A stretch of DNA of 64,000 nucleotides, from assembly GCA_020248985.1 (NCBI GenBank), contig JADCGL010000003.1:124001-188000 (forward strand), given 5' to 3'. The DNA is from Telmatospirillum sp. Lineage in GTDB: Bacteria; Pseudomonadota; Alphaproteobacteria; CACIAM-22H2. The notes below the pieces were generated by a model. That model did no database searches. It was not told the origin of the DNA and saw nothing but the letters and a program-made list of their open reading frames with translations. This document shows positions 35,916 through 44,544 of the stretch, one piece after another; the first letter of the stretch is position 1, and each line of letters begins with the position of its first letter. A program made the position numbers and the translations under genes.

Positions 35916-36539
35916 ATGCAGAACAAATCGCCAAATCCGCGCCGCGCCAGCGCCAGCCGCACGACCAAGGAAACCCAGATCGAAACCACGATCGATCTGG
36001 ACGGGTCGGGCGTCTACGACGTTGCGACCGGCATCGGCTTTCTCGACCACATGGTCGAGCAGCTGTCGCGCCACTCGCTGATCGACATCAAACTGCGCGC
36101 CAAGGGCGATCTGCATATCGATTTCCACCACACGACCGAGGATTGCGGCATCGTGCTGGGCGAAGCCGTGGCGAAGGCCTTGGGCAATCGCACCGGCATC
36201 GTGCGCTACGGCGAAGCGACGATTCCGATGGACGAGACGCTGACCCGCGTCGCCCTCGACGCCTCGAACCGGCCGTATTTGATCTGGAAGGTCGCCTTCT
36301 CGCGCCCCAAGCTCGGCGACATGGACACCGAACTTTTCAAGGAATGGTTCCAGGCCTTCGCGCAATCGGCCGGCCTCACGCTGCACGTCGAAAATCTCTA
36401 CGGCGAGAACAACCACCACATCGTCGAATCCTGCTTCAAGGCGCTGGCCCGTGCCTTGCGCACCGCGATCGCGATCGATCCGCGCAAGGCCGATGCCGTG
36501 CCCTCGACGAAGGGCGTGCTCGGCAGCGGCTCGGCCTGA
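35916..36539 (+). CDS. hisB: Imidazoleglycerol-phosphate dehydratase
   Basis: 207 residues, monofunctional HisB. Sixth step of histidine synthesis, dehydrating IGP with two Mn ions. Metal-binding motifs: [19 protein letters not shown] (in part, about 39), [14 protein letters not shown] (about 71), [19 protein letters not shown] (about 168). First gene of hisB-DUF2628-hisH-hisA-hisF-hisE, all closely spaced, divergent from hslVU. Confidence 0.97.
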   Translation: MQNKSPNPRRASASRTTKETQIETTIDLDGSGVYDVATGIGFLDHMVEQLSRHSLIDIKLRAKGDLHIDFHHTTEDCGIVLGEAVAKALGNRTGIVRYGEATIPMDETLTRVALDASNRPYLIWKVAFSRPKLGDMDTELFKEWFQAFAQSAGLTLHVENLYGENNHHIVESCFKALARALRTAIAIDPRKADAVPSTKGVLGSGSA

Positions 36540-36545
36540 AACGCC

Positions 36546-36929
36546 ATGGCGGCCAAATTCTACACCGTGCATTTTTCGCCGTTCGGGTCCGGCCCCGACC
36601 GCGATGCGCGCTTCGTCAAAGACGGATTCAGCTGGGTCGCCTTCGTGTTCGGCCCGTTCTGGGCCTTCTACCATCGGCTGTGGTTTGCCGGCTTGATGCT
36701 GGTGGCGGCCCTCGCTGCCTTGGCCGTCGCCGGCGAGTATTTCGTGCTCGATCCGGCCGCCGACGCGGCCCTCGGCCTTGCGATCTCGCTGCTGATCGGC
36801 TTCGAAGGCCCGGAGCTTCTGCGCAAGAAGCTCGAGCGCCGCGGCATGCCCGAACGCGGGCTCGCCTGCGGGCGCAATCTCGCCGAGGCCGAGCGCGATT
36901 GGTTCCGTCGCCACCGCGCCACGCCATGA
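36546..36929 (+). CDS. DUF2628 small membrane protein in the his operon
   Basis: 127 residues with the DUF2628 look: FVKDGFSWVAFVFGPFWAFY near 24-43 and then two or three membrane helices (LWFAGLMLVAALAALAVAG, ALGLAISLLIGFEG). Function unknown. Alphaproteobacterial his operons often carry it between hisB and hisH, as here. It starts 6 bp after the hisB stop, and its stop overlaps the hisH ATG as ATGA. Confidence 0.9.
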   Translation: MAAKFYTVHFSPFGSGPDRDARFVKDGFSWVAFVFGPFWAFYHRLWFAGLMLVAALAALAVAGEYFVLDPAADAALGLAISLLIGFEGPELLRKKLERRGMPERGLACGRNLAEAERDWFRRHRATP

Positions 36930-37555
36930 AAATCGCGATCGTCGATTACGGGGCGGGCAATCTGCGCTCCGCCGCCAAGGCCTTTGGCCATGTCGCCGGC
37001 GCGTCTGCGACCGTGGACGTCACCTCCGACCCCGAAGCCGTGCGCAAGGCCGACCGCATCGTGGTGCCCGGCCAGGGTGCGTTCGGCGATTGCGCTGCAG
37101 GTTTGCGCGCCGTGCCCGGTATGGTCGACGCCCTCGAAGAAGCCGTGCATCGCCGCGCCGTGCCCTTGTTCGGCATCTGCGTGGGCATGCAGCTCTTCGC
37201 GACGCAAGGCTTTGAACACGGGACCCATGCCGGCCTCGGCTGGATCGCGGGCGATGTGCGCCGGATGACACCCGCCGACCCGGCCTTGAAGCTGCCGCAG
37301 CTCGGCTGGAATGGGTTGGCTTGCAAGCCGCATCCGCTGGTCAAGGATTGGCCGGCAGAGCCCCATGTCTATTTTGCCAACAGCTACTGCTTCGAACCGC
37401 TGGACCGGTCGTGCGTGGTTGCAACAGCCGATTACGGCGGACCCGTCGTGGCGCTGGTGGCGAAGGACAATATCGCCGGTTCGCAATTCCACCCGGAGAA
37501 GAGCCAGGCGGTGGGGCTGCAGCTGATCGCGAATTTCCTGGCGTGGCGGCCATGA
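36926..37555 (+). CDS. hisH: Imidazole glycerol phosphate synthase, glutaminase subunit HisH
   Basis: 209 residues, class I glutamine amidotransferase feeding ammonia to His[17 protein letters not shown] at the N-terminus, oxyanion strand VPGQGAF, nucleophile elbow [10 protein letters not shown] with the catalytic Cys (about 84), and the His/Glu pair in SQFHPEKSQ near 190. The ATG overlaps the preceding stop, and the hisH stop overlaps hisA. Confidence 0.97.
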   Translation: MKIAIVDYGAGNLRSAAKAFGHVAGASATVDVTSDPEAVRKADRIVVPGQGAFGDCAAGLRAVPGMVDALEEAVHRRAVPLFGICVGMQLFATQGFEHGTHAGLGWIAGDVRRMTPADPALKLPQLGWNGLACKPHPLVKDWPAEPHVYFANSYCFEPLDRSCVVATADYGGPVVALVAKDNIAGSQFHPEKSQAVGLQLIANFLAWRP

Positions 37556-38277
37556 TCCTGTTCCCGGCCATCGACCTCAAAGACGGGGCCTGCGTGCGGC
37601 TGCTGCGCGGGGCGATGGAACACGCGACCGTGTTCAACACCGACCCGGCTGCCCAGGCAGCCGTCTTCGAAGCGGCCGGCTGCCGCTGGCTGCATCTCGT
37701 CGATCTCGACGGGGCGTTCGCCGGCCAGTCCAAAAACGGGGCGGCTGTCCAAGCGATCCTCAAACGTGTGAAAGTGCCTGCCCAGCTCGGCGGCGGCATT
37801 CGAACGGCCGAACACATCCGCACCTGGCTCGAAGCCGGCATTGCCCGCGTGATCCTCGGCACGGTTGCCCTGCGCGATCCCGCCCTCGTCAAACAAGCCT
37901 GCAAGGATTGGCCGGGCCGCATCGTGGTCGGCATTGATGCGCGCGACGGCCGGGTTGCCGTTGAAGGCTGGGCCGAAACCTCGGACGTGACGGCGCTCGA
38001 TCTTGCCCGCCGATTCGTCGACGCCGGTGTGGCCGCGATCGTCTATACCGACATCGACCGCGACGGCGCCATGCAAGGCCCCAATGTGGACGCCACGGCT
38101 GCGTTGGCCAGGGCCGTGCCCATCCCGATCATTGCTTCGGGCGGCGTTTCTTCGCTTGCCGACCTTGCGGCCTTGAAGGCCCGTGCCGCCGATGGCATTG
38201 CCGGCGCGATCTCGGGCCGAGCCCTCTACGACGGCCGCATCGATCTGGCCGAAGCCATTCGGCTCTTGGAGGCGTGA
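37552..38277 (+). CDS. hisA: ProFAR isomerase (phosphoribosylformimino-AICAR-P isomerase)
   Basis: 241 residues, TIM barrel. Opens and isomerises the ribose of ProFAR (Amadori rearrangement). [12 protein letters not shown] (about 6) has the first catalytic Asp, [15 protein letters not shown] (about 163) the second, and phosphate-binding loops are QLGGGIRT and ASGGVSS. The start overlaps the hisH stop as ATGA. The C-terminal half resembles HisF by ancient duplication. Confidence 0.97.
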   Translation: MILFPAIDLKDGACVRLLRGAMEHATVFNTDPAAQAAVFEAAGCRWLHLVDLDGAFAGQSKNGAAVQAILKRVKVPAQLGGGIRTAEHIRTWLEAGIARVILGTVALRDPALVKQACKDWPGRIVVGIDARDGRVAVEGWAETSDVTALDLARRFVDAGVAAIVYTDIDRDGAMQGPNVDATAALARAVPIPIIASGGVSSLADLAALKARAADGIAGAISGRALYDGRIDLAEAIRLLEA

Positions 38278-39071
38278 TGCTGAAAGTCCGCATCATCCCG
38301 TGTCTCGACGTCAAAGATGGCCGCGTGGTCAAGGGCGTCAATTTCGTCGATCTGATCGACGCGGGCGACCCGGTCGAAGCCGCTGCCGCCTACGATGCAG
38401 CCGGGGCCGACGAGCTCTGCTTTCTCGACATCACCGCGAGCCACGAAAACCGCGAGACGATCTACGACGTCGTGGCGCGAACGGCAGCCCGCTGCTTCAT
38501 GCCGCTCACCGTCGGCGGCGGCGTGCGCACGGTGGACGACATCCGCAAGCTCTTGCTGGCGGGTGCGGACAAGGCCTCGATCAACACGGCGGCGGTCAAC
38601 CGGCCCGAGTTCGTGCGCGAGGCGGCCGAGAAATTCGGCAGCCAATGCGTGACCGTGGCGGTCGATGCCAAACGCGTCGGCCCGGATCGGTTCGAAGTCT
38701 TCACCCATGGCGGGCGCAACGCGACGGGCCTCGAAGCCGTGGCCTGGGCAAGGCGTATGGCCGAATTGGGTGCGGGCGAGATTCTTCTCACCTCGATGGA
38801 CCGCGACGGCACCAAGGCCGGTTTCGACATCGAACTCACGCGCGCCGTGGCCGATGCGGTTCCGATCCCGGTCATCGCGTCGGGCGGTGTGGGTACGCTC
38901 GACCATTTCGCCGCCGGCATTCGCGACGGCCATGCGGCGGCCGTGCTCGCGGCCTCCGTGTTCCATTTCGGCACGTTCAGCGTCGGCCAAGTGAAGGCGC
39001 ATCTGGCGGCGGCGGGCATTGCGGTTCGCCCTTTCCAAGCCGGCAAGCCTCTGCCAGAATCGGCGCCATGA
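38277..39071 (+). CDS. hisF: Imidazole glycerol phosphate synthase, cyclase subunit HisF
   Basis: 264 residues, TIM barrel that combines PRFAR with ammonia from HisH to give IGP and [23 protein letters not shown] (about 5-22) with catalytic Asp, [12 protein letters not shown], and [15 protein letters not shown] (about 170) with the second Asp. The ATG at 38277 shares a base with the hisA stop (TGATG) and has GGAGG upstream; an in-frame GTG one codon earlier is possible. Confidence 0.97.
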   Translation: MLKVRIIPCLDVKDGRVVKGVNFVDLIDAGDPVEAAAAYDAAGADELCFLDITASHENRETIYDVVARTAARCFMPLTVGGGVRTVDDIRKLLLAGADKASINTAAVNRPEFVREAAEKFGSQCVTVAVDAKRVGPDRFEVFTHGGRNATGLEAVAWARRMAELGAGEILLTSMDRDGTKAGFDIELTRAVADAVPIPVIASGGVGTLDHFAAGIRDGHAAAVLAASVFHFGTFSVGQVKAHLAAAGIAVRPFQAGKPLPESAP

Positions 39072-39427
39072 TCGACGAAGCCAAACCCGCCTCGACCGAC
39101 GCCGTGCTCGAACGCCTGTTCCAGACGATCGAACAGCGGCGCTATGCCGACCCAACGACTTCGCACACCGCCAAGCTGTTCCAGAAGGGCACCAAGAAGA
39201 TCGCCCAGAAGGTCGGCGAGGAAGCGGTCGAAGTGGTCATCGAAGCCGTGCGCGACAACCGCAAACGGCTGATCGAGGAAAGCGCCGACCTCATGTACCA
39301 TCTGCTGGTGCTGTGGGCCGACATGAAGGTCGTTCCGGGCGAAGTGTGGACCGAGTTGGCGCGCCGCGAAGGCATGTCCGGCGTCGACGAAAAAGCCAAT
39401 CGCGACCCGGCCAAATCGGACTCCTGA
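39068..39427 (+). CDS. hisE: Phosphoribosyl-ATP pyrophosphatase
   Basis: 119 residues, MazG-like helical fold. Hydrolyses PR-ATP to PR-AMP, second step of histidine synthesis. [20 protein letters not shown] (about 40-59) with metal-binding Glu residues and [16 protein letters not shown] match HisE. The start overlaps hisF by ATGA. HisI, the next enzyme, is not in the window. Last his gene of the operon; a HIT protein gene follows after 18 bp. Confidence 0.96.
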   Translation: MIDEAKPASTDAVLERLFQTIEQRRYADPTTSHTAKLFQKGTKKIAQKVGEEAVEVVIEAVRDNRKRLIEESADLMYHLLVLWADMKVVPGEVWTELARREGMSGVDEKANRDPAKSDS

Positions 39428-39445
39428 GACGCAGGAAATATCGCG

Positions 39446-39811
39446 ATGGCCTACGATCCCAACAACGTGTTCGCCCGTATCCTGCGCGGCGAGATCCCGT
39501 GCAAGAAAGTGTACGAAAACGAATTCGTGCTGGCCTTCCACGACATCGCCCCGCAAGCGCCCGTGCATGTGCTGGTGATCCCGAAGGGCCCCTACGTGTC
39601 GATGGACGATTTCACGGCCGATGCCCCGGCCGACATGCAGGCGGGTTTTCTCAAAGCGATCGGCGACGTCGCCCGCCTGCTCGGCATCGCCGCCGACGGC
39701 TATCGCGTCCTCAGCAATTGCGGCGTCAACGGCCACCAGGACGTGCCGCATCTGCATTTCCACATTTTCGGCGGCGCCAAGCTCGGCCGTATGATCGGCA
39801 AGTCGAGCTGA
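39446..39811 (+). CDS. HIT-family (HinT-like) nucleotide hydrolase
   Basis: 121 residues. The histidine-triad motif VPHLHFHIFGG near 100-110 carries the nucleophilic His of purine nucleoside phosphoramidases. FARILRGEIPCKKVYENE at the N-terminus is typical of HinT. Probable substrate class: AMP-lysine or AMP-N type phosphoramidates. An AGGAA site precedes the ATG, and the gene likely ends the his transcript. Confidence 0.93.
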   Translation: MAYDPNNVFARILRGEIPCKKVYENEFVLAFHDIAPQAPVHVLVIPKGPYVSMDDFTADAPADMQAGFLKAIGDVARLLGIAADGYRVLSNCGVNGHQDVPHLHFHIFGGAKLGRMIGKSS

Positions 39812-39852
39812 TTTTTGTCTTGGCACACCGTTCGCGGCCGCCGTTAACCCTG

Positions 39853-39918
39853 CGCGACATCGACGCGACATCTGTGCGCTGTCTATGCGACAGGAACGCG
39901 ACATAGGCGCAACGTCTT
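39853..39918. repeat. Array of six degenerate 11-bp tandem repeats
   Basis: Starting at 39853, six consecutive 11-bp units follow with no gap (39853, 39864, 39875, 39886, 39897, 39908). Units 1, 2 and 5 share the exact core CGCGACAT; unit 4 has TGCGACAG, unit 6 CGCAACGT, and unit 3 is the most diverged (TGCGCTGT). The rest of each unit, three bases, varies. Eleven bp is about one helical turn, so equal faces of each core would point the same way, as in iterons or cooperative operator arrays. The array lies in the non-coding gap between convergent HIT and yifB genes. Confidence 0.75.
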
Positions 39919-40062
39919 TTGCCGTTAAGTATTTGTTTTTATTGGAAACATCGCACGGTTCGCGCAGTTTTTCGGCACGTCGCGCGCCGCACCCCAATAT
40001 TCACTTTTCAAACAGCACAGATGGCCCGAGCATAAGCAATCCTATATAGGACATTATCACAT

Positions 40063-40080
40063 ATTTGGACGCATCCAAAT
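40063..40080 (-). terminator. Hairpin downstream of yifB
   Basis: ATTTGGA-CGCA-TCCAAAT, perfect 7-bp arms, 35 bp past the yifB stop on the minus strand. AT-rich stem and no T-run, so a weak terminator candidate or a protein site. A perfect palindrome CCTATATAGG lies 12 bp further. Confidence 0.35.
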
Positions 40081-40114
40081 TCAATTTCGGCGGCTGAACG
40101 AATTCCGGCCGCCC

Positions 40115-41644
40115 CTACCGCGTCAGTTGCACACGGCGATAGCCGAGCGCCTCGGCGATGTGGGCGCGGGTCGGCACGTTGATCGCTTCAAGGTCGGCCA
40201 ACGTGCGTGCCACGCGCATCACGCGGTGATAGCCGCGCGCGGAGAGCTTCATGCGTTCGGCGGCTTCGTCGAGCAGCTTGCGGCCGGCGGGCTCGGGGGC
40301 GGCGAGCGCTTCGAGCGCTTGGCCGTCGAGCTCGGCATTGCTGCGCGGGCGATTGGTCGGTGGGAGTGACTCAAAGCGCGTGCGTTGACGCGCGCGTGCG
40401 GCGGCCACGCGCTTGGCCACATCGGCCGAGCCTTCGGCCGGCGGGGGGAGCGACAAATCGCCGGCGCGCACGGGCGGCACATCGACATGGAGGTCGATGC
40501 GGTCGAAGAGCGGTCCCGAGATCTTGGTTTGGTATTCGACGGCGCATTTGGGCGCGCGCCCGCAGGCCTGGCCCGGATCGTCGAGATAGCCGCAGCGGCA
40601 CGGGTTCATTGCAGCCACGAGCTGCACGCGGGCGGGATAGCTCACATGGGCGGCCGCGCGCGCGACGACAGCACGCCCGGTTTCGAGCGGCTGGCGCAAA
40701 GCTTCGAGTGCGCCGCGTTGGAATTCCGGCAGCTCGTCCAAAAACAGCACGCCCAAATGCGCAAGGCTCACTTCGCCGGGCTTGGCACGCGGCCCGCCGC
40801 CGATCAGCGCCACTTGGCTCGCCGTATGGTGCGGGTCGCGATAGGGGCGCTGGCGGCTGATGCGCCCGCCTGCGAGGAGGCCGGCCACCGACTGCACCAT
40901 CGACACTTCGAGCGCTTCTTGCGAGCTCAGCTCCGGCAGCAAACCCGGCAAGCAGCGCGCCAGCATCGATTTGCCCGCCCCGGGCGGGCCCACCATCAGC
41001 AAATTATGGCCACCGGCCGCCGTCACTTCGAGCGCGCGCTTGGCCGTCTCCTGGCCTTTGACGTCTTTGAGGTCGTAGCCGCTCGTTTGCGTCAGCGCCA
41101 AGCGCGGCTGCGGGGCGGCGAGCAACTGCGCACCCTTGAAATGGTTGAGGAGGGCCAGCAGCGTGGGGGCCGCGACGATTTCGAAGCTGCGCGCATCGCC
41201 CGCCCATGCCGCCTCGCCGCCGCACGCTTCGGGGCACACGAGGCCGCGCGCCTGCGCGATCGCCGCCATTGCGGCCAGCAGCACGCCGGGGACGGCCAAA
41301 ATGCGCGCATCGAGCGTGAGCTCGCCCAGCACCACATAGCGCTCGACGAGCTCGCCCGGCACCACGCCCATCGCCACGAGCAGGCCAAGGGCGATCGGCA
41401 GATCGAAATGGGCACCCTCTTTGGCGAGGTCGGCGGGTGCGAGATTGACCGTGATGCGCCGCCCGGGCAGCGACAGGCCGATCGCGGCCAGGGCCGCGCG
41501 CACGCGCTCTTTGCTTTCTTTGACGGCGTTGTCGGGCAGGCCGACGACGGCGAAGGCGGGCGCACCCGACGCCACCTGGACCTGCACGTCGACCGGGATT
41601 GTCTCGATGCCGCTGAAAGCGACCGTGGCGACGCGCGCAACCAT
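40115..41644 (-). CDS. YifB/ComM-family Mg-chelatase-like AAA+ ATPase
   Basis: 509 residues. N-terminal Lon-like domain (VEVQVASGAPAFAVVGLPD-type, VQVASGAPAFAVVGLPDNAV near 22-41), Walker A VGPPGAGKSMLARCLPGLL (about 217), Walker B VLFLDELPEF, then a four-Cys segment (NPCRCGYLDDPGQAC) and a Mg-chelatase C-terminal domain. ComM-type proteins are helicases promoting branch migration during natural transformation; many homologues are still called YifB. The ATG at 41644 gives the standard N-terminus. Confidence 0.94.
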   Translation of the reverse strand: MVARVATVAFSGIETIPVDVQVQVASGAPAFAVVGLPDNAVKESKERVRAALAAIGLSLPGRRITVNLAPADLAKEGAHFDLPIALGLLVAMGVVPGELVERYVVLGELTLDARILAVPGVLLAAMAAIAQARGLVCPEACGGEAAWAGDARSFEIVAAPTLLALLNHFKGAQLLAAPQPRLALTQTSGYDLKDVKGQETAKRALEVTAAGGHNLLMVGPPGAGKSMLARCLPGLLPELSSQEALEVSMVQSVAGLLAGGRISRQRPYRDPHHTASQVALIGGGPRAKPGEVSLAHLGVLFLDELPEFQRGALEALRQPLETGRAVVARAAAHVSYPARVQLVAAMNPCRCGYLDDPGQACGRAPKCAVEYQTKISGPLFDRIDLHVDVPPVRAGDLSLPPPAEGSADVAKRVAAARARQRTRFESLPPTNRPRSNAELDGQALEALAAPEPAGRKLLDEAAERMKLSARGYHRVMRVARTLADLEAINVPTRAHIAEALGYRRVQLTR

Positions 41645-41709
41645 GCGGAATGGCCCAAGCGTGGAATTGCAGAGGAACCTTCCTACAATCGCACGTCGCG
41701 CGTGGCAAC

Positions 41710-41741
41710 CCCCCTCCCTGGCCGGTGTGCCGGGGAGGGGG
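41710..41741 (-). terminator. GC-rich hairpin after ahpD
   Basis: A 13-bp stem with one T-G wobble: CCCCCTCCCTGGC at 41710-41722 against GCCGGGGAGGGGG at 41729-41741, loop CGGTGT. It begins 9 bp beyond the ahpD stop on the minus strand. Very stable, but followed by GTTGCC rather than a T-run, so termination may need Rho. It is also just upstream of the yifB start. Confidence 0.5.
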
Positions 41742-41749
41742 CGCTGTCG

Positions 41750-42304
41750 TCAGGCGGCTTCGGCGATATCCGCCGCCGAGGTTGCCGCTTCGGCGTCGAG
41801 CACCACGCCGATCGCGTGGATCGTCGCGGCGATGCGCACCGAAGCTTGGATCGCGGCCGGTTCGATCCCGTGCTGGCGCAGCTGCTTCTCGTGGCTGTCC
41901 ATGCACATGCCGCAGCCGTTGATCGCCGACACGGCGAGGCTCAGCAGCTCGAACTCCGCCGTCGGAATGCCCGGTTTCGCCATCGCGTTCATGCGCAAGC
42001 GGGCCGGCATCGTCGCGTAGTCGGGGGCCGACACCAGATGCGTGAAGCGATAATAGACATTGTTCATGCCCATGATCGCGACCGCGATCTTGGCGGCCCC
42101 CAGCTGTTCGGCACTCAAAGCCGGCGCGTAGTGCGCGAGCACGGCATCGCGCAGCACCGGCTGGCGCACGGCGAGCGCACTCGCCACGAACAGCATCGCG
42201 CGCTGTTCGGGATTGAGCGCTGCGTCCGTGTCGAGCGACCCCAGATTGAGCTTGAGGTCCTTGGCGTAGTCCGGCAACGCGGCTTTCAGCGTTTCGAGAG
42301 ACAT
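41750..42304 (-). CDS. ahpD: Alkyl hydroperoxide reductase D (AhpD)
   Basis: 184 residues, all-helical carboxymuconolactone-decarboxylase fold. AhpD reduces the peroxiredoxin AhpC through its Cys-X-X-Cys pair, using lipoamide-linked reducing power. [18 protein letters not shown] (about 129-146) has both cysteines and the conserved His and Glu. It lies 25 bp after the ahpC stop, in the ahpC-ahpD order, divergent from oxyR. Confidence 0.95.
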   Translation of the reverse strand: MSLETLKAALPDYAKDLKLNLGSLDTDAALNPEQRAMLFVASALAVRQPVLRDAVLAHYAPALSAEQLGAAKIAVAIMGMNNVYYRFTHLVSAPDYATMPARLRMNAMAKPGIPTAEFELLSLAVSAINGCGMCMDSHEKQLRQHGIEPAAIQASVRIAATIHAIGVVLDAEAATSAADIAEAA

Positions 42305-42329
42305 GGCTGTTCTCCAGTGTCGAAAAAGA

Positions 42330-42869
42330 TCAGGCGGCCTTCAGGACGTCGTCGCCCTTCTGCCAGTTGCACGGGCACAGCTCGTCGGTCTGCAGCGCGT
42401 CGAGCACGCGCAGCACTTCGGCCGGGTTGCGGCCCACCGACAGATCGTTGACCGACACGAAGCGGATGACGCCTTCGGGGTCGACCACGAAGGTCGCGCG
42501 CAGGGCGACACCTTCGTTCTTGTCGAGCACGCCCAGCGCCGACGAAAGCTCGCGCTTGATGTCGGCCAGCATCGCGAAGGGCAGCGACTTCAGGTCGGCA
42601 TGGTTCTGGCGCCAGGCCAGATGCACGAACTCGCTGTCGGTCGAAACGCCGTAGACGACCGCGTCGCGGTCCTGGAAGTCGCCGTTGAGCTTGCCGAACG
42701 CGGCAATCTCGGTCGGGCACACGAACGTGAAATCCTTGGGCCAGAAGAACACGATCTTCCACTTGCCCGCGTTCGACTGGCTGTCGATCTGCGCGAAGGC
42801 GGTTTTGGGATCGGTCGAAACGACGGCCTTGAGGTCGAAAGCGGGGAACTTGTCGCCGATGGTCAGCAT
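42330..42869 (-). CDS. ahpC: Peroxiredoxin (AhpC type)
   Basis: 179 residues, typical 2-Cys peroxiredoxin that reduces H2O2 and alkyl hydroperoxides. The peroxidatic Cys is in [13 protein letters not shown] (about 43-55) and the resolving Cys in [11 protein letters not shown] near the C-terminus. Partner ahpD follows; both are read away from the divergent oxyR gene, which carries the redox cysteines. CGGAG lies 6 bases before the ATG. The longer open frame upstream runs across oxyR and is a shadow. Confidence 0.96.
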   Translation of the reverse strand: MLTIGDKFPAFDLKAVVSTDPKTAFAQIDSQSNAGKWKIVFFWPKDFTFVCPTEIAAFGKLNGDFQDRDAVVYGVSTDSEFVHLAWRQNHADLKSLPFAMLADIKRELSSALGVLDKNEGVALRATFVVDPEGVIRFVSVNDLSVGRNPAEVLRVLDALQTDELCPCNWQKGDDVLKAA

Positions 42870-42926
42870 GTTTTTCTCCGGAAAAGCGGGATCGAGGAAC
42901 GAGCGGCAATCTGCCGCCTTGCCGCT

Positions 42927-42943
42927 TATCGGTCCAATTGATA
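42927..42943. promoter_or_regulatory. Candidate OxyR site between ahpC and oxyR
   Basis: TATC-N9-GATA, a symmetric element with T-N11-A spacing (T42929, A42941) in the 102-bp gap between the divergent ahpC and oxyR genes. It resembles one half of an OxyR-type site (ATAG or GATA elements). The gap also has AT-rich promoter-like sequence (ATATATTTTGTAAC). Confidence 0.5.
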
Positions 42944-42971
42944 TATTTTGTAACTTCAATCGAGAAAAACG

Positions 42972-43892
42972 ATGATCCATCTGCCCACGCTCAAACAGCT
43001 GCGCCATTTTGCGGCGCTGGCCGACACGCTCAATTTCGGGCGCGCAGCGGCGGCGGCGAACGTCACGCAATCCACCCTGTCCGCGAGCCTGCAGGAGCTC
43101 GAAGCGATTCTGGGGGCGGGGCTCGTCGACCGCACGCGCCGCTCGGTCGTGCTCACCCCGCTGGGACAGCGCGTGCTGGCGCGCGCGCGCCGCCTGCTGG
43201 CGGATGCCGAGGAACTCGCGCTCGAAGCGCACCAGGCGCGCGCACCGCTGACGGGCACGCTGCGGCTTGGCGTCATTCCGTCGGTGAGCCCGTTCTGGAT
43301 GCCCAAGGCGCTGCCCGCGTTGCGCAAGGCCTATCCGCAGCTCAAGCTGTTTCTGGTCGAGGATCTGACCGAGCGTTTGGTCGAAAAACTCGCCAACGGC
43401 GCCATCGACGTGGCCCTGCTCGCCTTGCCGTGCGATTGCGGCCCCAATGCGGGCGCTCCGCTCGGGCGCGACGGCTTTCGCCTCGTGGTGCGGCGCGACG
43501 ATGCGCTGGCCAAGCGCAAGACCGTGCCGACCGCCGAGATCCGCAAACGCAAATTGCTGCTGCTGGCCGACGGGCACTGCATGAAGCGCCACGCGCTTGC
43601 CGCGTGCGGCCTGCGCGACGCGGCCGAGGCCGACACGCTGGCCGCGACTTCGCTGTTCACGCTCGTGCAGATGGTCGACAACGGGCTCGGCATCACGCTG
43701 CTGCCGCAAATGGCGCTCGATGCGGGCCTGCTGGCGGGCACCGATCTCGTGGCGCTGCGCGTCGAAGACGATCCGGCGCGCGATCTGGGCCTGGTTTGGC
43801 GCAAGGGCACGTCGCGCGAAGCCGAGTTCGCGCTGTTGGCGGCCGCCCTCGTCGCAGCCGCGGATTCACGAAAGAAGACGCCGCCCCTATAA
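42972..43892 (+). CDS. oxyR: Peroxide-sensing LysR regulator OxyR
   Basis: 306 residues. Winged helix LKQLRHFAALADTLNFGRAA (in part) and SQSTLSAS-type recognition region (NVTQSTLSASLQELEAILG), then the effector domain. The segment LLLLADGHCMKRHALAAC (about 197-214) has two cysteines nine residues apart, exactly as C199 and C208 of E. coli OxyR, whose disulfide switches the protein. Divergent from ahpC-ahpD, its expected target. This position and the cysteines make OxyR the clear call. Confidence 0.95.
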   Translation: MIHLPTLKQLRHFAALADTLNFGRAAAAANVTQSTLSASLQELEAILGAGLVDRTRRSVVLTPLGQRVLARARRLLADAEELALEAHQARAPLTGTLRLGVIPSVSPFWMPKALPALRKAYPQLKLFLVEDLTERLVEKLANGAIDVALLALPCDCGPNAGAPLGRDGFRLVVRRDDALAKRKTVPTAEIRKRKLLLLADGHCMKRHALAACGLRDAAEADTLAATSLFTLVQMVDNGLGITLLPQMALDAGLLAGTDLVALRVEDDPARDLGLVWRKGTSREAEFALLAAALVAAADSRKKTPPL

Positions 43893-43899
43893 TCCCGGC

Positions 43900-44544
43900 G
43901 TGTCGATTCGCAAATTTCTAGTCGCACTGGCTTTGCTGGGGATGGCGGCGTGCGCCCCGCGCGGTGCGCCCCCCGTTGCCGTGCCCGAAACCCCGCCGCC
44001 GGCCGCCGCGGCGCCCACGCCGCAGGCCTGTTTCGCGGCCCTCGATGCGGCCAAAGCCAAATACGAACGCCGCGCCACCCAGCCGACGCGCGAAGGCTGC
44101 AGCGTTGCCGAAGCCGTGATGCTCGAACAGGCGACGATCCCGCTCAATCGCGCGGCCTTGATGAGCTGCCCGCTGGCGGCTGCTTTGGCCGCGTTCGAGC
44201 AGGAGGTGGTGCAGCCTGCAGCCCAGCGCCATTTCGGCCGGCCGGTCGTGCTGCTCGTGCATTACGGCGCTTACGTGTGCAAACCGCAGACGGGACGGCC
44301 CTCGCGCCTGTCCGAACACGCTTTCGGCCAGGCGATCGACGTCGGCGGTTTCGAATTGCCGGGCCGCGTGACGATCTCGGTGCGCCAGCATTGGGGCGAG
44401 CGCGGTCCGCGCGGCGCCTTCCTGCGCGAGGTGGCGCAGGGTGCTTGCCGCCACTTCAACATGGTGCTCACGCCCAAATCGGACGCAGCACACTCCACGC
44501 ATCTGCATCTCGACATGGGCCGCTTCAGGCGCTGCGACGCGTAA
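43900..44544 (+). CDS. Extensin-like lipoprotein (M15-type fold)
   Basis: 214 residues from GTG. The signal peptide ends LLGMAACAP (lipobox, Cys about 20) with a Pro/Ala linker. The C-terminal 150 residues are the extensin-like domain: LSEHAFGQAIDVGGFEL (about 133) and HSTHLHLDMGRFRRC near the end hold the His and Asp residues that in M15/VanY-like peptidases bind zinc. Probably acts on cell-wall material at the envelope; substrate unproven. Four conserved cysteines suggest disulfides. The GTG is 7 bp after oxyR; ends overlap the convergent LysR gene by 20 bp. Confidence 0.85.
   Translation: MSIRKFLVALALLGMAACAPRGAPPVAVPETPPPAAAAPTPQACFAALDAAKAKYERRATQPTREGCSVAEAVMLEQATIPLNRAALMSCPLAAALAAFEQEVVQPAAQRHFGRPVVLLVHYGAYVCKPQTGRPSRLSEHAFGQAIDVGGFELPGRVTISVRQHWGERGPRGAFLREVAQGACRHFNMVLTPKSDAAHSTHLHLDMGRFRRCDA

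Larger units (their letters stand above)
39812..40114. other. Non-coding gap between convergent HIT and yifB genes
   Basis: 303 bp without a credible gene. It holds the 11-bp repeat array (39853-39918), then an AT-richer half with a 10-bp palindrome CCTATATAGG (40041-40050) and a 7-bp stem (40063-40080). Because both flanking genes end here, no promoter is required. The amount of structure is more than two terminators need. Confidence 0.6.

Noticed and set aside
39812-40114. CRISPR or transposon remnant in the repeat-bearing gap
   Set aside because: Units are 11 bp with no spacers, and there are no terminal inverted repeats or transposase remains.
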